Of a stretch of DNA of 64,000 nucleotides, positions 35,341 to 43,937 are shown piece by piece (positions within the stretch are counted from its first letter, which is position 1; every line of letters begins with the position of its first letter). This DNA comes from Aequorivita viscosa. GTDB taxonomy: Bacteria; Bacteroidota; Bacteroidia; Flavobacteriales; Flavobacteriaceae. The notes beneath the pieces were generated by a model. The model searched no databases. It saw only the letters and a list, made by a program, of their open reading frames with translations, and was not told where the DNA came from. The DNA lies in the NCBI RefSeq assembly GCF_900106795.1, contig NZ_FNNS01000014.1, positions 34,155 to 98,154 of the forward strand, written 5' to 3'. The position numbers and the translations under genes were made by a program.

Positions 35341-36732
35341 ATGAAATTTATAAAAATTAGTTTAGTATCTCTTGTATTTCTTACGCTTCAATCCTGTTTT
35401 GTTGCGAAGGATTACAGTAGACCACAAGTTGTTGTTGAATCAGAAAGATTTCGAACAGACCAATTGCCACAAGACAGTTTATCTATGGCAACGGTCTCTT
35501 GGAAAGAAATTTTTACAGATCCTATTCTTCAAGATTACATTGAAGAAGGGTTAAATAACAATATGGATATTCGCATAGCCTTACAACAAATAGCTATTGC
35601 CGAAGCGTATGTGAAACAAGGAAAAGCGGGATATTTTCCAACCCTAAACCTAAATGCAAGTGCGGCACACCAACAATTTTCAGATAACGGACAGTTTGCA
35701 GGACAAGCTTCATCTGCAAACCAATTTGAAGTCGCTGGAGGCCTTTCGTGGGAAGCCGATATTTGGGGCAAAATTAGAAGTACAAAACGTGCTTCCGATG
35801 CTACTTATTTGCAAAGCGTTGCAGCGCATCAGGCCGTAAAAAGTAGATTAGTTGCCAATATTGCAGCTACCTATTTTCAGCTTTTAGGAATCGACGAACA
35901 AATTCGCGTAACCGAAGAAACCATTAGAACTCGTACCGAAGGTTTAGAAACAACCATAGCGTTAAAGGATGCGGGTATTGGAAATGAAGCAGGAGTAAAA
36001 CAAACTGAAGCGCAATTGTATACAGCAAAGGCTATTTTAATCGATTTAAAAAAACAATCTCGCCTTGTTGAAAACACATTGTCGATTTTATTAGGGAGCG
36101 CACTGCAGCAAATTAAAAGAGGAACGCTAGATGCTCAAAGTATCGATATTCCTTTAGAAACTGGTATTCCAACGCAATTGTTGAGCAACAGGCCCGATGT
36201 AATTGCCGCAGAGTATAGTTTAATAAATGCTTTTGAACTTACCAATGTTGCACGTAGTAGCTTTTACCCTTCATTAACGCTAAATGCTAGTGGCGGATTA
36301 CAAAGTTTAGAACTCGATAAACTTTTTAATGTGAATTCACTTTTTGCGAGTGTTATGGGCGGTTTAACGCAACCTATTTTTAATAGTAGAAAAATAAAAA
36401 CTCAATACGAGGTTTCACAAGCAAGACAAGAACAAGCTTTATTAAACTTTAAATATGCTTTGCTCATTGCTGGAAAAGAAGTTTCCGATGCCATGTATTC
36501 AATAGAAGCTGCAACAGAAAAAATAACAGTTAAAGAAAGCGAAAACGACGCTTATAATTTGGCGACGGACTATTCAGAAGAATTATTGGACAATGGTTTA
36601 GCTACCTATTTAGAAGTGTTAACATCACAAGAGCGCGCGCTAAACTCCAGTCTAGATTTAGTTGCTGCAAAAAACAACCGCTTACAAGCTATAGTAGATT
36701 TATACGAAGCCCTTGGTGGCGGATGGAGATAA
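35341..36732 (+). CDS. TolC-family outer-membrane efflux lipoprotein (NodT/OprM type)
   Basis: The 463-residue protein has a lipoprotein signal (lipobox LTLQSC near residue 19). Two OEP repeats follow, with long α-helices (about 70-110, 180-250, 370-455). FEVAGGLSWEADIWGKIRSTKRASDA and LLSNRPDVIAAEYSLINA are signature blocks of the NodT family. It forms the trimeric exit duct for the adjacent RND pump. It is the last gene of the operon, and a terminator follows. Confidence 0.95.
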   Translation: MKFIKISLVSLVFLTLQSCFVAKDYSRPQVVVESERFRTDQLPQDSLSMATVSWKEIFTDPILQDYIEEGLNNNMDIRIALQQIAIAEAYVKQGKAGYFPTLNLNASAAHQQFSDNGQFAGQASSANQFEVAGGLSWEADIWGKIRSTKRASDATYLQSVAAHQAVKSRLVANIAATYFQLLGIDEQIRVTEETIRTRTEGLETTIALKDAGIGNEAGVKQTEAQLYTAKAILIDLKKQSRLVENTLSILLGSALQQIKRGTLDAQSIDIPLETGIPTQLLSNRPDVIAAEYSLINAFELTNVARSSFYPSLTLNASGGLQSLELDKLFNVNSLFASVMGGLTQPIFNSRKIKTQYEVSQARQEQALLNFKYALLIAGKEVSDAMYSIEAATEKITVKESENDAYNLATDYSEELLDNGLATYLEVLTSQERALNSSLDLVAAKNNRLQAIVDLYEALGGGWR

Positions 36733-36768
36733 AAATTTGTTCATTTGGTTGATTAGTTGTTTGGTTAG

Positions 36769-36806
36769 CTGCCCTGGCGATTTTTTGCTGGGGCAGTTAT
36801 TTTTTG
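36769..36806 (+). terminator. Terminator of the efflux operon
   Basis: CTGCCCTGGC pairs with GCTGGGGCAG (10 bp including two G-U pairs) around GATTTTTT, followed by a T-rich tract. Confidence 0.8.
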
Positions 36807-36875
36807 GTCCATATTTTATTGTTCTTCACTGAAATTGAACTAGTTTAGATGCACTTCACCTAAATGGTTCATTAA

Positions 36876-37603
36876 ATGAATATTGAAATTTGCGCCAATA
36901 GTTTTGCAAGTGCCAAAGCAGCTCAAGATGCAGGTGCGCACCGCATTGAATTGTGTACAGAACTTTCTGTTGGTGGCTTAACTCCCTCTCACGGATTAAT
37001 AGAAAAAGTAATCGACGATTTAGATATTCCTGTTCACGTATTAATTCGTCCGAGGAGTGGCAATTTTACTTATTCTGAAGAAGAAATTGATGTAATGTTG
37101 AAAGATCTTGCCTTTTGAAAAAAATAGGCTGTGCTGGAATTGTAAGCGGAATTTTAAATAATGAGAATGAAATCGATTTTGAAAGAATAAAACGACTAGT
37201 AAATGCTTCCGAAGGAATGGAGTTCACCTTTCACCGAGCGTTTGATTGGGTTGAATATCCGTTACAAGAACTCCAAAAGTTGATGGATTTAAAAGTAAAC
37301 AGATTGCTTTCCTCAGGTCAAAAATCAACTGCGGTTCAAGGGATTTCTCTATTAAAGAATCTTAAAGGTTATTCAAAAGGTAAAATAGAAATTATGCCTG
37401 GAAGTGGAGTGAATATTGAAAATGTTTTAAAGTTTAAGAAAGCCGGTTTTAGTAGTATTCATATGTCCGCAACTATCAAAAAGCAAGTGCTTTCGCAAAA
37501 GCCAAAAGTTGCAATGCACAGCGATGCGTTTTTTGAGGAAGGAATTATTGCTACATCAGACAAAGAAACAATTCAAAAAATGATTCAGCTTCTATCACAG
37601 TAA
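36876..37603 (+). pseudogene. cutC: Copper homeostasis protein CutC, interrupted by a one-base frameshift
   Basis: Two frames together make a full CutC TIM barrel. Residues 1-80 (MNIEICANSFASAKAAQDAGAHRIELC..., 36876-37118) end in TGA. The continuation KKIGCAGIVSGILN...GSGVNIENVLKFKKAGFSSIHMSA is read one frame back to 37603. The family has FCKKxGCxGxVxGxLN at the junction. Here TTT TG is followed by seven A, so loss of one base after TG explains the stop. The break at 37115-37119 is either a true inactivating mutation or a sequencing error. Both halves look otherwise undecayed, so the lesion is recent. Confidence 0.85.
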
Positions 37604-37636
37604 TATTGCCAACTGCAACTGCCAATTGCTACTTTT

Positions 37637-38107
37637 TCATTGCCATTTTTGAAACGGATTCTTACTCAAATTTGAATTATAATATTTCACTTCACCCGTA
37701 ACTTCCCTTCCCAACCAAGTAGGTTTTAAAAAAGCTTCATCTTCCGATTTTAGTTCAATTTCGGCTACAATCAAGCCTTCATTTTCACCCAAAAACTCAT
37801 CAATTTCAAATATATGATCTCCGTTTCTAACTTCAAAACGGTTTTTGTCTATCGTTCCAGGTTCACAGAGTTTTAGTAGTTCTTCAGCTTCTGCCAGTGA
37901 GATTTGTCGCTCCCATTCAAACCGAGAAACACCAGTGGCATTCGGCTTACCTTTAACCGTAATAAAGCCTTGTTCGCCGTGGATGCGAATTCGGACAATG
38001 CGTTCGGGATTCGAATTCAAAAATCCTTGTACAATACGAGCCTGTTTAAAAGCTTCATTCTTGAAATCTTCAGAAGTCACTAAAAATTTACGTTCTATTT
38101 CTTGCAT
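37637..38107 (-). CDS. CYTH domain protein (triphosphate tunnel metalloenzyme)
   Basis: The 156-residue protein opens with the metal-binding EIERKFLV (ExExK). The tunnel basic and acidic residues are in IVRIRIHGEQGFITVKGK, RFEWERQI, KNRFEV, FEIDEFLGENEGLIVAEIEL and WLGREVTGEVKYYNSNLS. Short stand-alone CYTH proteins of this kind in bacteria are tripolyphosphatases or of unknown function; adenylate cyclase activity is not implied. It ends 33 nt from cutC, convergently, and lies downstream of the SDR-like gene on the same strand. Confidence 0.9.
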   Translation of the reverse strand: MQEIERKFLVTSEDFKNEAFKQARIVQGFLNSNPERIVRIRIHGEQGFITVKGKPNATGVSRFEWERQISLAEAEELLKLCEPGTIDKNRFEVRNGDHIFEIDEFLGENEGLIVAEIELKSEDEAFLKPTWLGREVTGEVKYYNSNLSKNPFQKWQ

Positions 38108-38123
38108 TTTGAAAGTTGTTTAC

Positions 38124-38150
38124 CCTGCAAGGCTATAAAAACTTTGTAGG
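38124..38150. repeat. CCTGCAAGG-type palindromic repeat
   Basis: CCTGCAAGG (38124-38132) and CTTTGTAGG (38142-38150) form an imperfect foldback between the SDR-like and CYTH genes. It is the same family as the hairpin at 25642-25684. Confidence 0.45.
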
Positions 38151-38152
38151 TT

Positions 38153-38797
38153 TTATGCGGCAATTTCTTTTATTTTATCTGAAGTAATACATTTTTCAGA
38201 ATATCCTTCTTTCGCCAAAATTAACATCGCTTGAGCAATGATTTCGGCTTTTATCACTTTATATTTTTTCGGAATTAAAAACCCGAAAGCTTTCATAACT
38301 ATGCCGGCTATTTTTTCGCCAAATCTAGATTCGTTTCGGTCACCATCTATTAATGCGGGTTGAAGAATGTATGTTTTTTCAATACGCTGTTTTAATACAT
38401 CGCGCTCCATTTCGCCTTTGGTTCTATTGTAGAAAATGCGGCTGTTTTCATTAGCGTCCAAGGCTGAGATAACGATAAACGATTTTATGCCATTTTCTTT
38501 AGCGAGTTTTGCCGCTGAAACTGGAATGCCGTAGTCAATCTTTCTGTAGGTTTCATCATCGGGAGTTTTGGCTTTTGTTGTTCCGATACAACAGAATACC
38601 ACATCGGCTGTAAAGTCCTTGGAGTGTTTTTCCAACTGGAATAAATCGATTAAATGTTCTTCGACTTTGGGACTGTTTTTTCCTGCCGAACTGCGAGAAA
38701 AGAGTTTGATTTTATCAAAAGAATCATCTTCGATTAATCTGTATAATAAAATACTTCCAGTTAAGCCTGTTGCGCCTAAAATAATTGCTGTTTTCAT
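38153..38797 (-). CDS. Atypical SDR, NAD(P)H-binding protein (HTATIP2/TIP30-like)
   Basis: The protein is 214 residues from the ATG at 38797 (MKTAIILGATGLTGSILLYRLI); the longer frame to 38851 adds residues before the nucleotide-binding start. It has a GATGLTG glycine-rich loop, VVFCCIGTTKAKTPDDETYRKIDYGIPV and FIVISALDANENSRIFYNRTKGEMERDV (Ser...Tyr-x3-Lys as YNRTK). This is typical of small oxidoreductases or chaperone-like SDRs. The substrate is unknown. It is divergent from dinB and upstream of the CYTH gene. Confidence 0.88.
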   Translation of the reverse strand: MKTAIILGATGLTGSILLYRLIEDDSFDKIKLFSRSSAGKNSPKVEEHLIDLFQLEKHSKDFTADVVFCCIGTTKAKTPDDETYRKIDYGIPVSAAKLAKENGIKSFIVISALDANENSRIFYNRTKGEMERDVLKQRIEKTYILQPALIDGDRNESRFGEKIAGIVMKAFGFLIPKKYKVIKAEIIAQAMLILAKEGYSEKCITSDKIKEIAA

Positions 38798-38865
38798 AGT
38801 ATAAAGATACCTACAAGGTTTTGAAAATTGTACTGGAAGTTGGGAAAACATCTAAGGAAGGGTTT

Positions 38866-38897
38866 AACCTAAAAGGTTTTTGAAACCTTTAGGGTTT
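38866..38897. repeat. AACCTAAAAGGTTT palindrome in the SDR/dinB divergent region
   Basis: AACCTAAAAGGTTT (38866-38879) folds onto AAACCTTTAGGGTTT around a short loop. It ends 29 bp before the dinB start, so any promoter would overlap it. It is a repeat type commonly seen in flavobacterial intergenic DNA; the sequence also contains half of the CCTACAAGG family at 38810-38818. Confidence 0.45.
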
Positions 38898-38926
38898 GAG
38901 AGTCTCCAAGATAGTATTTTTACAAC

Positions 38927-40030
38927 ATGTTGGAAGCGCACCAAATCCGAAAAATAATCCATATAGACATGGACGCATTTTACGCGTCTGTGGAACAATT
39001 GGATAACCCCGAATTGGTTGGAAAGCCTTTAGCCGTAGGAGGTAGTGAAAAGCGTGGTGTGGTGGCTGCTGCAAGTTACGAAGCAAGAAAATTTGGAGTT
39101 CGAAGCGCAATGAGTGGTGTGGCAGCCAAACGGAATTGCCCAGATTTAATTTTTGTGCCGCCACGTTTTGACCGTTATCGTGAGATTTCAAATGAAATAC
39201 GAAAGATATTTTTTGAATACACAGATTTGGTTGAGCCCCTTTCGCTTGATGAAGCCTATCTGGATGTTACCGAAAACAAAAAAGGAAATCCCAGCGCCAC
39301 TATGATCGCAGCGGAAATTCGGAAGAAAATTAAAGATAAAACTGGATTGAACGCTTCTGCCGGAATTTCGATCAATAAGTTTGTAGCGAAAATTGCGAGT
39401 GACATCAATAAGCCGAACGGACAGAAAACCCTTTCACCAGAAGAAGTTATTCCCTTTTTAGAAACGCTAGATGTTAAAAAATTCTTTGGTGTAGGAAAAG
39501 TTACAAAGGAGAAAATGTATCGTTTAGGAATTTACACGGGTAAGGATTTAAAAAGTCAGACTTTGGAATTTTTAACTGAGAACTTCGGAAAAAGTGGAAT
39601 CCATTATTACAATGTGGTGCGTGGAATCCACAATAGTAAAGTAAAACCTTCGCGTATACAGAAATCATTGGCCGCCGAACACACTTTCTCGGAGAATATT
39701 TCTTCTGAAATTTTTATGATGCAGCGTTTAGAAGAAATCGCAATGGAAGTAGAGGATCGCTTGCTCAAACGAAAGCTGGCAGGAAAAACCGTAACCTTAA
39801 AAATTCGGTATAGCGACTTTAGTATTCAAACCCGTAGCAAAACTGTCCCACTTTTTATCGCTTCAAAGGAATTGATTTTGGAGGTCGTTAAAGAATTGTT
39901 ATATCAGGAAAAAATGAAGGAGTCGGTACGGTTATTGGGAATTTCTATTTCGAACCTAAATAATGAAATTTCAAAGAAAAAGGAGGTTCTAAAAGAATCA
40001 ATTGACGTACAACTCAAACTTGAATTTTAA
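38927..40030 (+). CDS. dinB: DNA polymerase IV (Y family)
   Basis: The 367-residue protein has catalytic acids in HIDMDAFYAS (Asp14 and Asp16 region, steric-gate Phe18) and LSLDEAYLD (Asp108, Glu109). The thumb helix-hairpin-helix VKKFFGVGKVTKEKM and the little-finger domain (about 240-345) complete the enzyme. It performs error-prone translesion synthesis. No β-clamp motif of the classical C-terminal form is obvious, though SIDVQLKLEF at the end may serve. No LexA-type operator was recognised. Confidence 0.96.
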   Translation: MLEAHQIRKIIHIDMDAFYASVEQLDNPELVGKPLAVGGSEKRGVVAAASYEARKFGVRSAMSGVAAKRNCPDLIFVPPRFDRYREISNEIRKIFFEYTDLVEPLSLDEAYLDVTENKKGNPSATMIAAEIRKKIKDKTGLNASAGISINKFVAKIASDINKPNGQKTLSPEEVIPFLETLDVKKFFGVGKVTKEKMYRLGIYTGKDLKSQTLEFLTENFGKSGIHYYNVVRGIHNSKVKPSRIQKSLAAEHTFSENISSEIFMMQRLEEIAMEVEDRLLKRKLAGKTVTLKIRYSDFSIQTRSKTVPLFIASKELILEVVKELLYQEKMKESVRLLGISISNLNNEISKKKEVLKESIDVQLKLEF

Positions 40031-40078
40031 TTATGTAAAAAAGCTACTTATCTTTAAACTAATTTAAAACTCCAAATT

Positions 40079-40840
40079 ATGAAGACCGTAGCTATCTCCA
40101 TTATTGCCCTTGCAGGTTTCACTATTCTTTTTTCCTGCAAAAATGAAGTCAAAAACAACGAAGAAAACCAAACTGTCGCTGCCGATACCATTCCGCAACA
40201 AACAGTTCAGGAATATATGTACGTTACGGCTGTTAGCGGATTAACCTTGCGCGAATATCCAAATTTGCAAAGTGAAAAGTTGGTTGTAATGCCGCTTGGA
40301 ACGAAGGTTAAAATTATTAATGCCGAAGGAAAAACCACTATGAATGTGGGTGGAATTGATGGCGCAATGGACGAAGTTGAGTACAATAATCAAAAAGGAT
40401 TTGCCTTTAATGGTTTTATGTCGAAATTTTTTCCTCCTGGAGAAACTGCTGTTGCAAAGAATTATTCAGAAGAATTAAAAAAGGATTTTCCCAGCGTGGA
40501 ATATTCTGAAACCAATGGCGGCACGGCAAGTAAACCTACAAAAACCGAAACTCTAATTTTGCCAACAGACAAATGGCACGAAGCGTTTTTTATGGCACAG
40601 CAACTTTTTAACATTCCGAAAGCGTTTGCTTTTCCCAATCCAAAAGGTTCAAATAATGAGACACAACAAGACGGAAACAAAAAGAAAAACGATTTTATAA
40701 GTGAATTACAAATTTCTAGAAATGCAAACCAACTTCAGAAGATTGTTTATAATTATAAAACCACTGGATATGGGTTTATAGTTACAATTTCAGAGGATGC
40801 TAAGGGTATGAAACTAGAAAAAACTGAGGTTGCGGATTAA
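40079..40840 (+). CDS. SH3b-domain lipoprotein
   Basis: The 253-residue protein has lipobox TILFSC (Cys about residue 20), then an Asn/Glu-rich linker. A bacterial SH3 domain follows at about 47-120 (YVTAVSGLTLREYPNLQSEKLVVMPLGTKVKIIN...GFAFNGFMSKF). The C-terminal ~130 residues are unlike anything I recognise. SH3b domains often bind peptidoglycan or peptides. It starts 48 nt after dinB and could be cotranscribed with it. The role is unknown. Confidence 0.85.
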   Translation: MKTVAISIIALAGFTILFSCKNEVKNNEENQTVAADTIPQQTVQEYMYVTAVSGLTLREYPNLQSEKLVVMPLGTKVKIINAEGKTTMNVGGIDGAMDEVEYNNQKGFAFNGFMSKFFPPGETAVAKNYSEELKKDFPSVEYSETNGGTASKPTKTETLILPTDKWHEAFFMAQQLFNIPKAFAFPNPKGSNNETQQDGNKKKNDFISELQISRNANQLQKIVYNYKTTGYGFIVTISEDAKGMKLEKTEVAD

Positions 40841-40965
40841 GGTGAATCCAAATATTCTAACTTTTGAGCAATCCTAACTTTGACAAAGTTAAAAACCGCG
40901 ATAGCTCGAATCTAACAATTAAAAAATAATGAATCTAGATTGTTTTTCACCTACCTAGAAAGGCA

Positions 40966-42456
40966 TTAAAAAAACGCAATCACCTTTGCTCCAATAGCCC
41001 AATAACTAAAATCATTGGTTTCGATACTCGAAGATGGGTTTGGATCATCTGGGTCGGAATCGTCATACATAATTTCAGTGTATATAAAATCAGGTTTGGA
41101 ATAGGTGTAATCAAAGTAGCCGCTTAATCCAATTCGTTTGGTAACCATCCTTGTTATAGCGATACCTGCTGTGGTTTTAAAAGCGTTTTTTGGTTTGTAA
41201 GACAAAAGCTCCAATTCGTTTTCTACCACATTATCGTCTTCATCTACCTCGGTTAATGCCAAGGATACTTTTCCGGAAGCACCAATGGCTACACCGGCAT
41301 TTAGTTTTGCTTGTAAAAGCCAGTGGTCGCTAAGAAAAGCGGTGTAATTGGGTCCAAGCATTACATTCATTACGCCCATAGACTGAGTAACTATAGAGGC
41401 GTTGAATGATCCGAGATCGTCGTCATATTGAAAAATATCTTCAGTAGAAATAGGGAAACTAGCAACCGAGAATTCAGCTCCAATTCCCCAATTGTGAGAA
41501 AAATAATATGCTCCTTCCAAACCTATTTCAAGTCCGGCTTTAGATTTTACACCAATTCCAAAATTGTCGACCAAATTGCTTATAGAATTTGCCGAGCCAA
41601 CCTTAAGGCTTAAAAACGATGGTTTTGAAAGCGGATCTTTTTTATACGGCACATGTTCGTGATCTCCGTCGTTTTTATAAAACCTGTCCACTATAAAATA
41701 TCCTAATTCCGTCGAGAGTATTCCTATTCCCATTCCGGCCAAAACATCAGAAATCCAATGGCGATTGTTAAGGTTTCTTCCCAATGCCGTAAAGGTGCCT
41801 GCGGAATACCCGGCGATACTGTAAGCTGGATTTACAAAACCATATTCCTTGTCTAAAAAAGCGGCATTCATAAAAGCATTGGAGGTGTGTCCTGAAGGAA
41901 ACGAATTGTTTGTGCTGTTGTCAGGACGTTCTACTTTTGCAGTGTGTTTAATTGAATTTACTAAAATCGCCATAATTGCTGCGCTTGTAGCGTATGAAAT
42001 AGTAGTTCTGCCTATATTATTTCTTCCCTTAACTCCAGCTAGTTTTAAAGTGTAGACCGCTGCCGCTGGTGCGTATTGTATGTAATCATCGTACTTATTC
42101 TCAAAAGTGGGGATATACCTGTTGCGTAATTCCCTTATTTCCTTTCTGCTTCCCCAAGTAGCAGCACTGGCTCCAAAAAAAACTAAAGGAACAAAACCAA
42201 TTTGTGCCGCATCGGTTTCAAAAAAGGACTTTTTATCTGGCGTAGTAAAATCAGTGGTGTCTTTTTGCTTTAGTGATATAAATTGTTCAGTGTATTCATT
42301 GGTAGCAAATCCGTTTTTGTTCGCTAATAAAGATGGTCTTTGAAAATTAAATAAGACGGTGTCCGATTTTTCAAAAGCTAAAGAATTTTCAAATTGTCCA
42401 AATACCGAATTTCCAATTATTAATGCAGTAAGTAAGAGTATTCGTTTTATAAACAT
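40966..42456 (-). CDS. PAP2 phosphatase fused to a C-terminal outer-membrane-type beta-barrel
   Basis: The 496-residue protein has a signal peptide (ends NSVFGQ). The PAP2 signature is complete: K170-x6-RP (KHTAKVERP), PSGH (187-190) and R227-x5-H233-x3-D237 (RNLNNRHWISD). From about 280 on there are alternating β-strands (GVKSKAGLEIGLEGAYYF...) ending in Phe-Phe, like an eight-stranded barrel. PAP2 enzymes remove phosphate from lipids such as undecaprenyl-PP or lipid A. The barrel suggests an outer-membrane location, perhaps acting on LPS phosphates. Confidence 0.9.
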   Translation of the reverse strand: MFIKRILLLTALIIGNSVFGQFENSLAFEKSDTVLFNFQRPSLLANKNGFATNEYTEQFISLKQKDTTDFTTPDKKSFFETDAAQIGFVPLVFFGASAATWGSRKEIRELRNRYIPTFENKYDDYIQYAPAAAVYTLKLAGVKGRNNIGRTTISYATSAAIMAILVNSIKHTAKVERPDNSTNNSFPSGHTSNAFMNAAFLDKEYGFVNPAYSIAGYSAGTFTALGRNLNNRHWISDVLAGMGIGILSTELGYFIVDRFYKNDGDHEHVPYKKDPLSKPSFLSLKVGSANSISNLVDNFGIGVKSKAGLEIGLEGAYYFSHNWGIGAEFSVASFPISTEDIFQYDDDLGSFNASIVTQSMGVMNVMLGPNYTAFLSDHWLLQAKLNAGVAIGASGKVSLALTEVDEDDNVVENELELLSYKPKNAFKTTAGIAITRMVTKRIGLSGYFDYTYSKPDFIYTEIMYDDSDPDDPNPSSSIETNDFSYWAIGAKVIAFF

Positions 42457-42774
42457 TAATGTTTTGGTTTAGAAGGTTAAATTGAACGATAAATATATAT
42501 AATTTTCAATTGGAAAATAATCAAAAATGAGTCTCTTACATTATTTTTATTAGAATACATCGTAATATGTTTTAACTAAGTAAATTATTCATTTAAAGTA
42601 GCTGCCTTGTACAATTGCTATTTATCTTTGTACGTCCTTTTTACTTGATAGTTTTAGTGCGCCAGAATAATTTGGACACTAGGTGTTCTGTAAAAAAAAT
42701 AGTACGTTAAATATAGGAAATAGGGTGATTGAGTTTAACGGTAATACTTGATTTTTGGAACCTAATTATACATC
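42457..42774. other. Divergent intergenic region (PAP2 / MscS)
   Basis: This is AT-rich. TATCTTTG at 42623-42630 matches the -7 consensus on the plus strand and could drive the MscS gene with a leader of about 140 nt. No other structure was seen. Confidence 0.4.
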
Positions 42775-43869
42775 ATGATTGAATTTTTTGAAACATATAA
42801 ATCTGAGTTGCTTTATGCTTTCTTGGTAATTTGTGGAGTCGTACTATTATGGTTTTTAACAAACGTTGCCTATAAATGGATTTTAAAAGAAGATCAGAAA
42901 AAATTTCGTGGCTTACGGCCTACTTCACTTAAACTTGTTAAGCGAATTATCAATTCTATTTGGCTCGTTTTAGCAACGATGATAATACTGTCTTTGTTTT
43001 TTAATGAGTTTTATGGAGAGCTTCAAAATAATTTCCGCCTCATTCTTTATATCGGTGTTGTTTCAATTGTTACTATTTTATTGGCTTCCTCGGTTAATAT
43101 TTGGTTTCGAGTTAGGGCCGAACAAAAAGCTTTATTAAACGAAGATCCAACGGTTTTAAAGTTCATGCGGTACGTGGCAGTTTTTGCCGTTTATCTAGTA
43201 GGACTGTTATTTATTCTTTTGGCAATTCCAGCATTTAAAGGAGTTGCGCAAACTGCGTTAGGAGGTGCAGGTGTTATAGCGCTCATAGCTGGGGTTGCAT
43301 CGCAAGAAGCTTTGGCGAATTTAGTGGGAGGTGTGTTTATTATTTCTTTTAAACCCTTTAAAATTGGGGATATAATAAAACTATCTGATTCTATGGTTGG
43401 AACTGTTGTCGATATAACGCTTAGGCATACAGTACTGAGGAACTTTGAGAATAAAATGATCGTTATCCCCAATGCGATGATAAATAAGGAGAAATTAATT
43501 AATTACGATTTAGACGATTTAAAAATTTGTGAACGTATTGAGATTGGGATTTCTTATGATAGTGACATAGATCTTGCAAAAAAAATTATGCGAGAGGAAT
43601 GTGAAAATCATCCGTTGCTCCTAGACAATCGAACCGCTACAGAAATCCTTGACGGAAAGCCAAAGGTTAGAGTTGCGCTTACTTCGCTTAATGAATCCTC
43701 GGTAACCATACGTGCGTGGGCTTGGGCTCATAATTATTCTGATTCGTTTAGTATGCGATGCGACTTATTGGAAAGTATTAAAAAACGTTTTGACAAAGAA
43801 GGTATAGAAATTCCATTTCCGTATAGAACAGTTGTCTTCAAGGGAAACAAAGAGCAGCAAACTTTATAA
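42775..43869 (+). CDS. Small-conductance mechanosensitive channel (MscS family)
   Basis: The 364-residue protein has four or five predicted membrane helices. The pore-lining TM3 is rich in Gly/Ala (TALGGAGVIALIAGVASQEALANLVGGVFI), followed by the β-domain (FKIGDIIKLSDSMVGTVVDITLRHTVLRNFENKMIVIPNAMINKEKLINYD) and the cytoplasmic cage. It opens under membrane tension to release solutes on hypo-osmotic shock. It may form a unit with the YeiH-type gene 68 nt downstream. Confidence 0.94.
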   Translation: MIEFFETYKSELLYAFLVICGVVLLWFLTNVAYKWILKEDQKKFRGLRPTSLKLVKRIINSIWLVLATMIILSLFFNEFYGELQNNFRLILYIGVVSIVTILLASSVNIWFRVRAEQKALLNEDPTVLKFMRYVAVFAVYLVGLLFILLAIPAFKGVAQTALGGAGVIALIAGVASQEALANLVGGVFIISFKPFKIGDIIKLSDSMVGTVVDITLRHTVLRNFENKMIVIPNAMINKEKLINYDLDDLKICERIEIGISYDSDIDLAKKIMREECENHPLLLDNRTATEILDGKPKVRVALTSLNESSVTIRAWAWAHNYSDSFSMRCDLLESIKKRFDKEGIEIPFPYRTVVFKGNKEQQTL

Positions 43870-43937
43870 ATAATTATGTTTGTAATTAGTACCCAAAACT
43901 TCGGAATGCAATACTGTAAATTTCACCGGTTTTTGAA

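Noticed and set aside
37113..37124. Programmed ribosomal frameshift in cutC
   Set aside because: The site has no X XXY YYZ heptamer in the right phase. The RF2-like slip at TTT TGA would be +1, whereas the downstream frame needs -1. A plain one-base loss explains it better.
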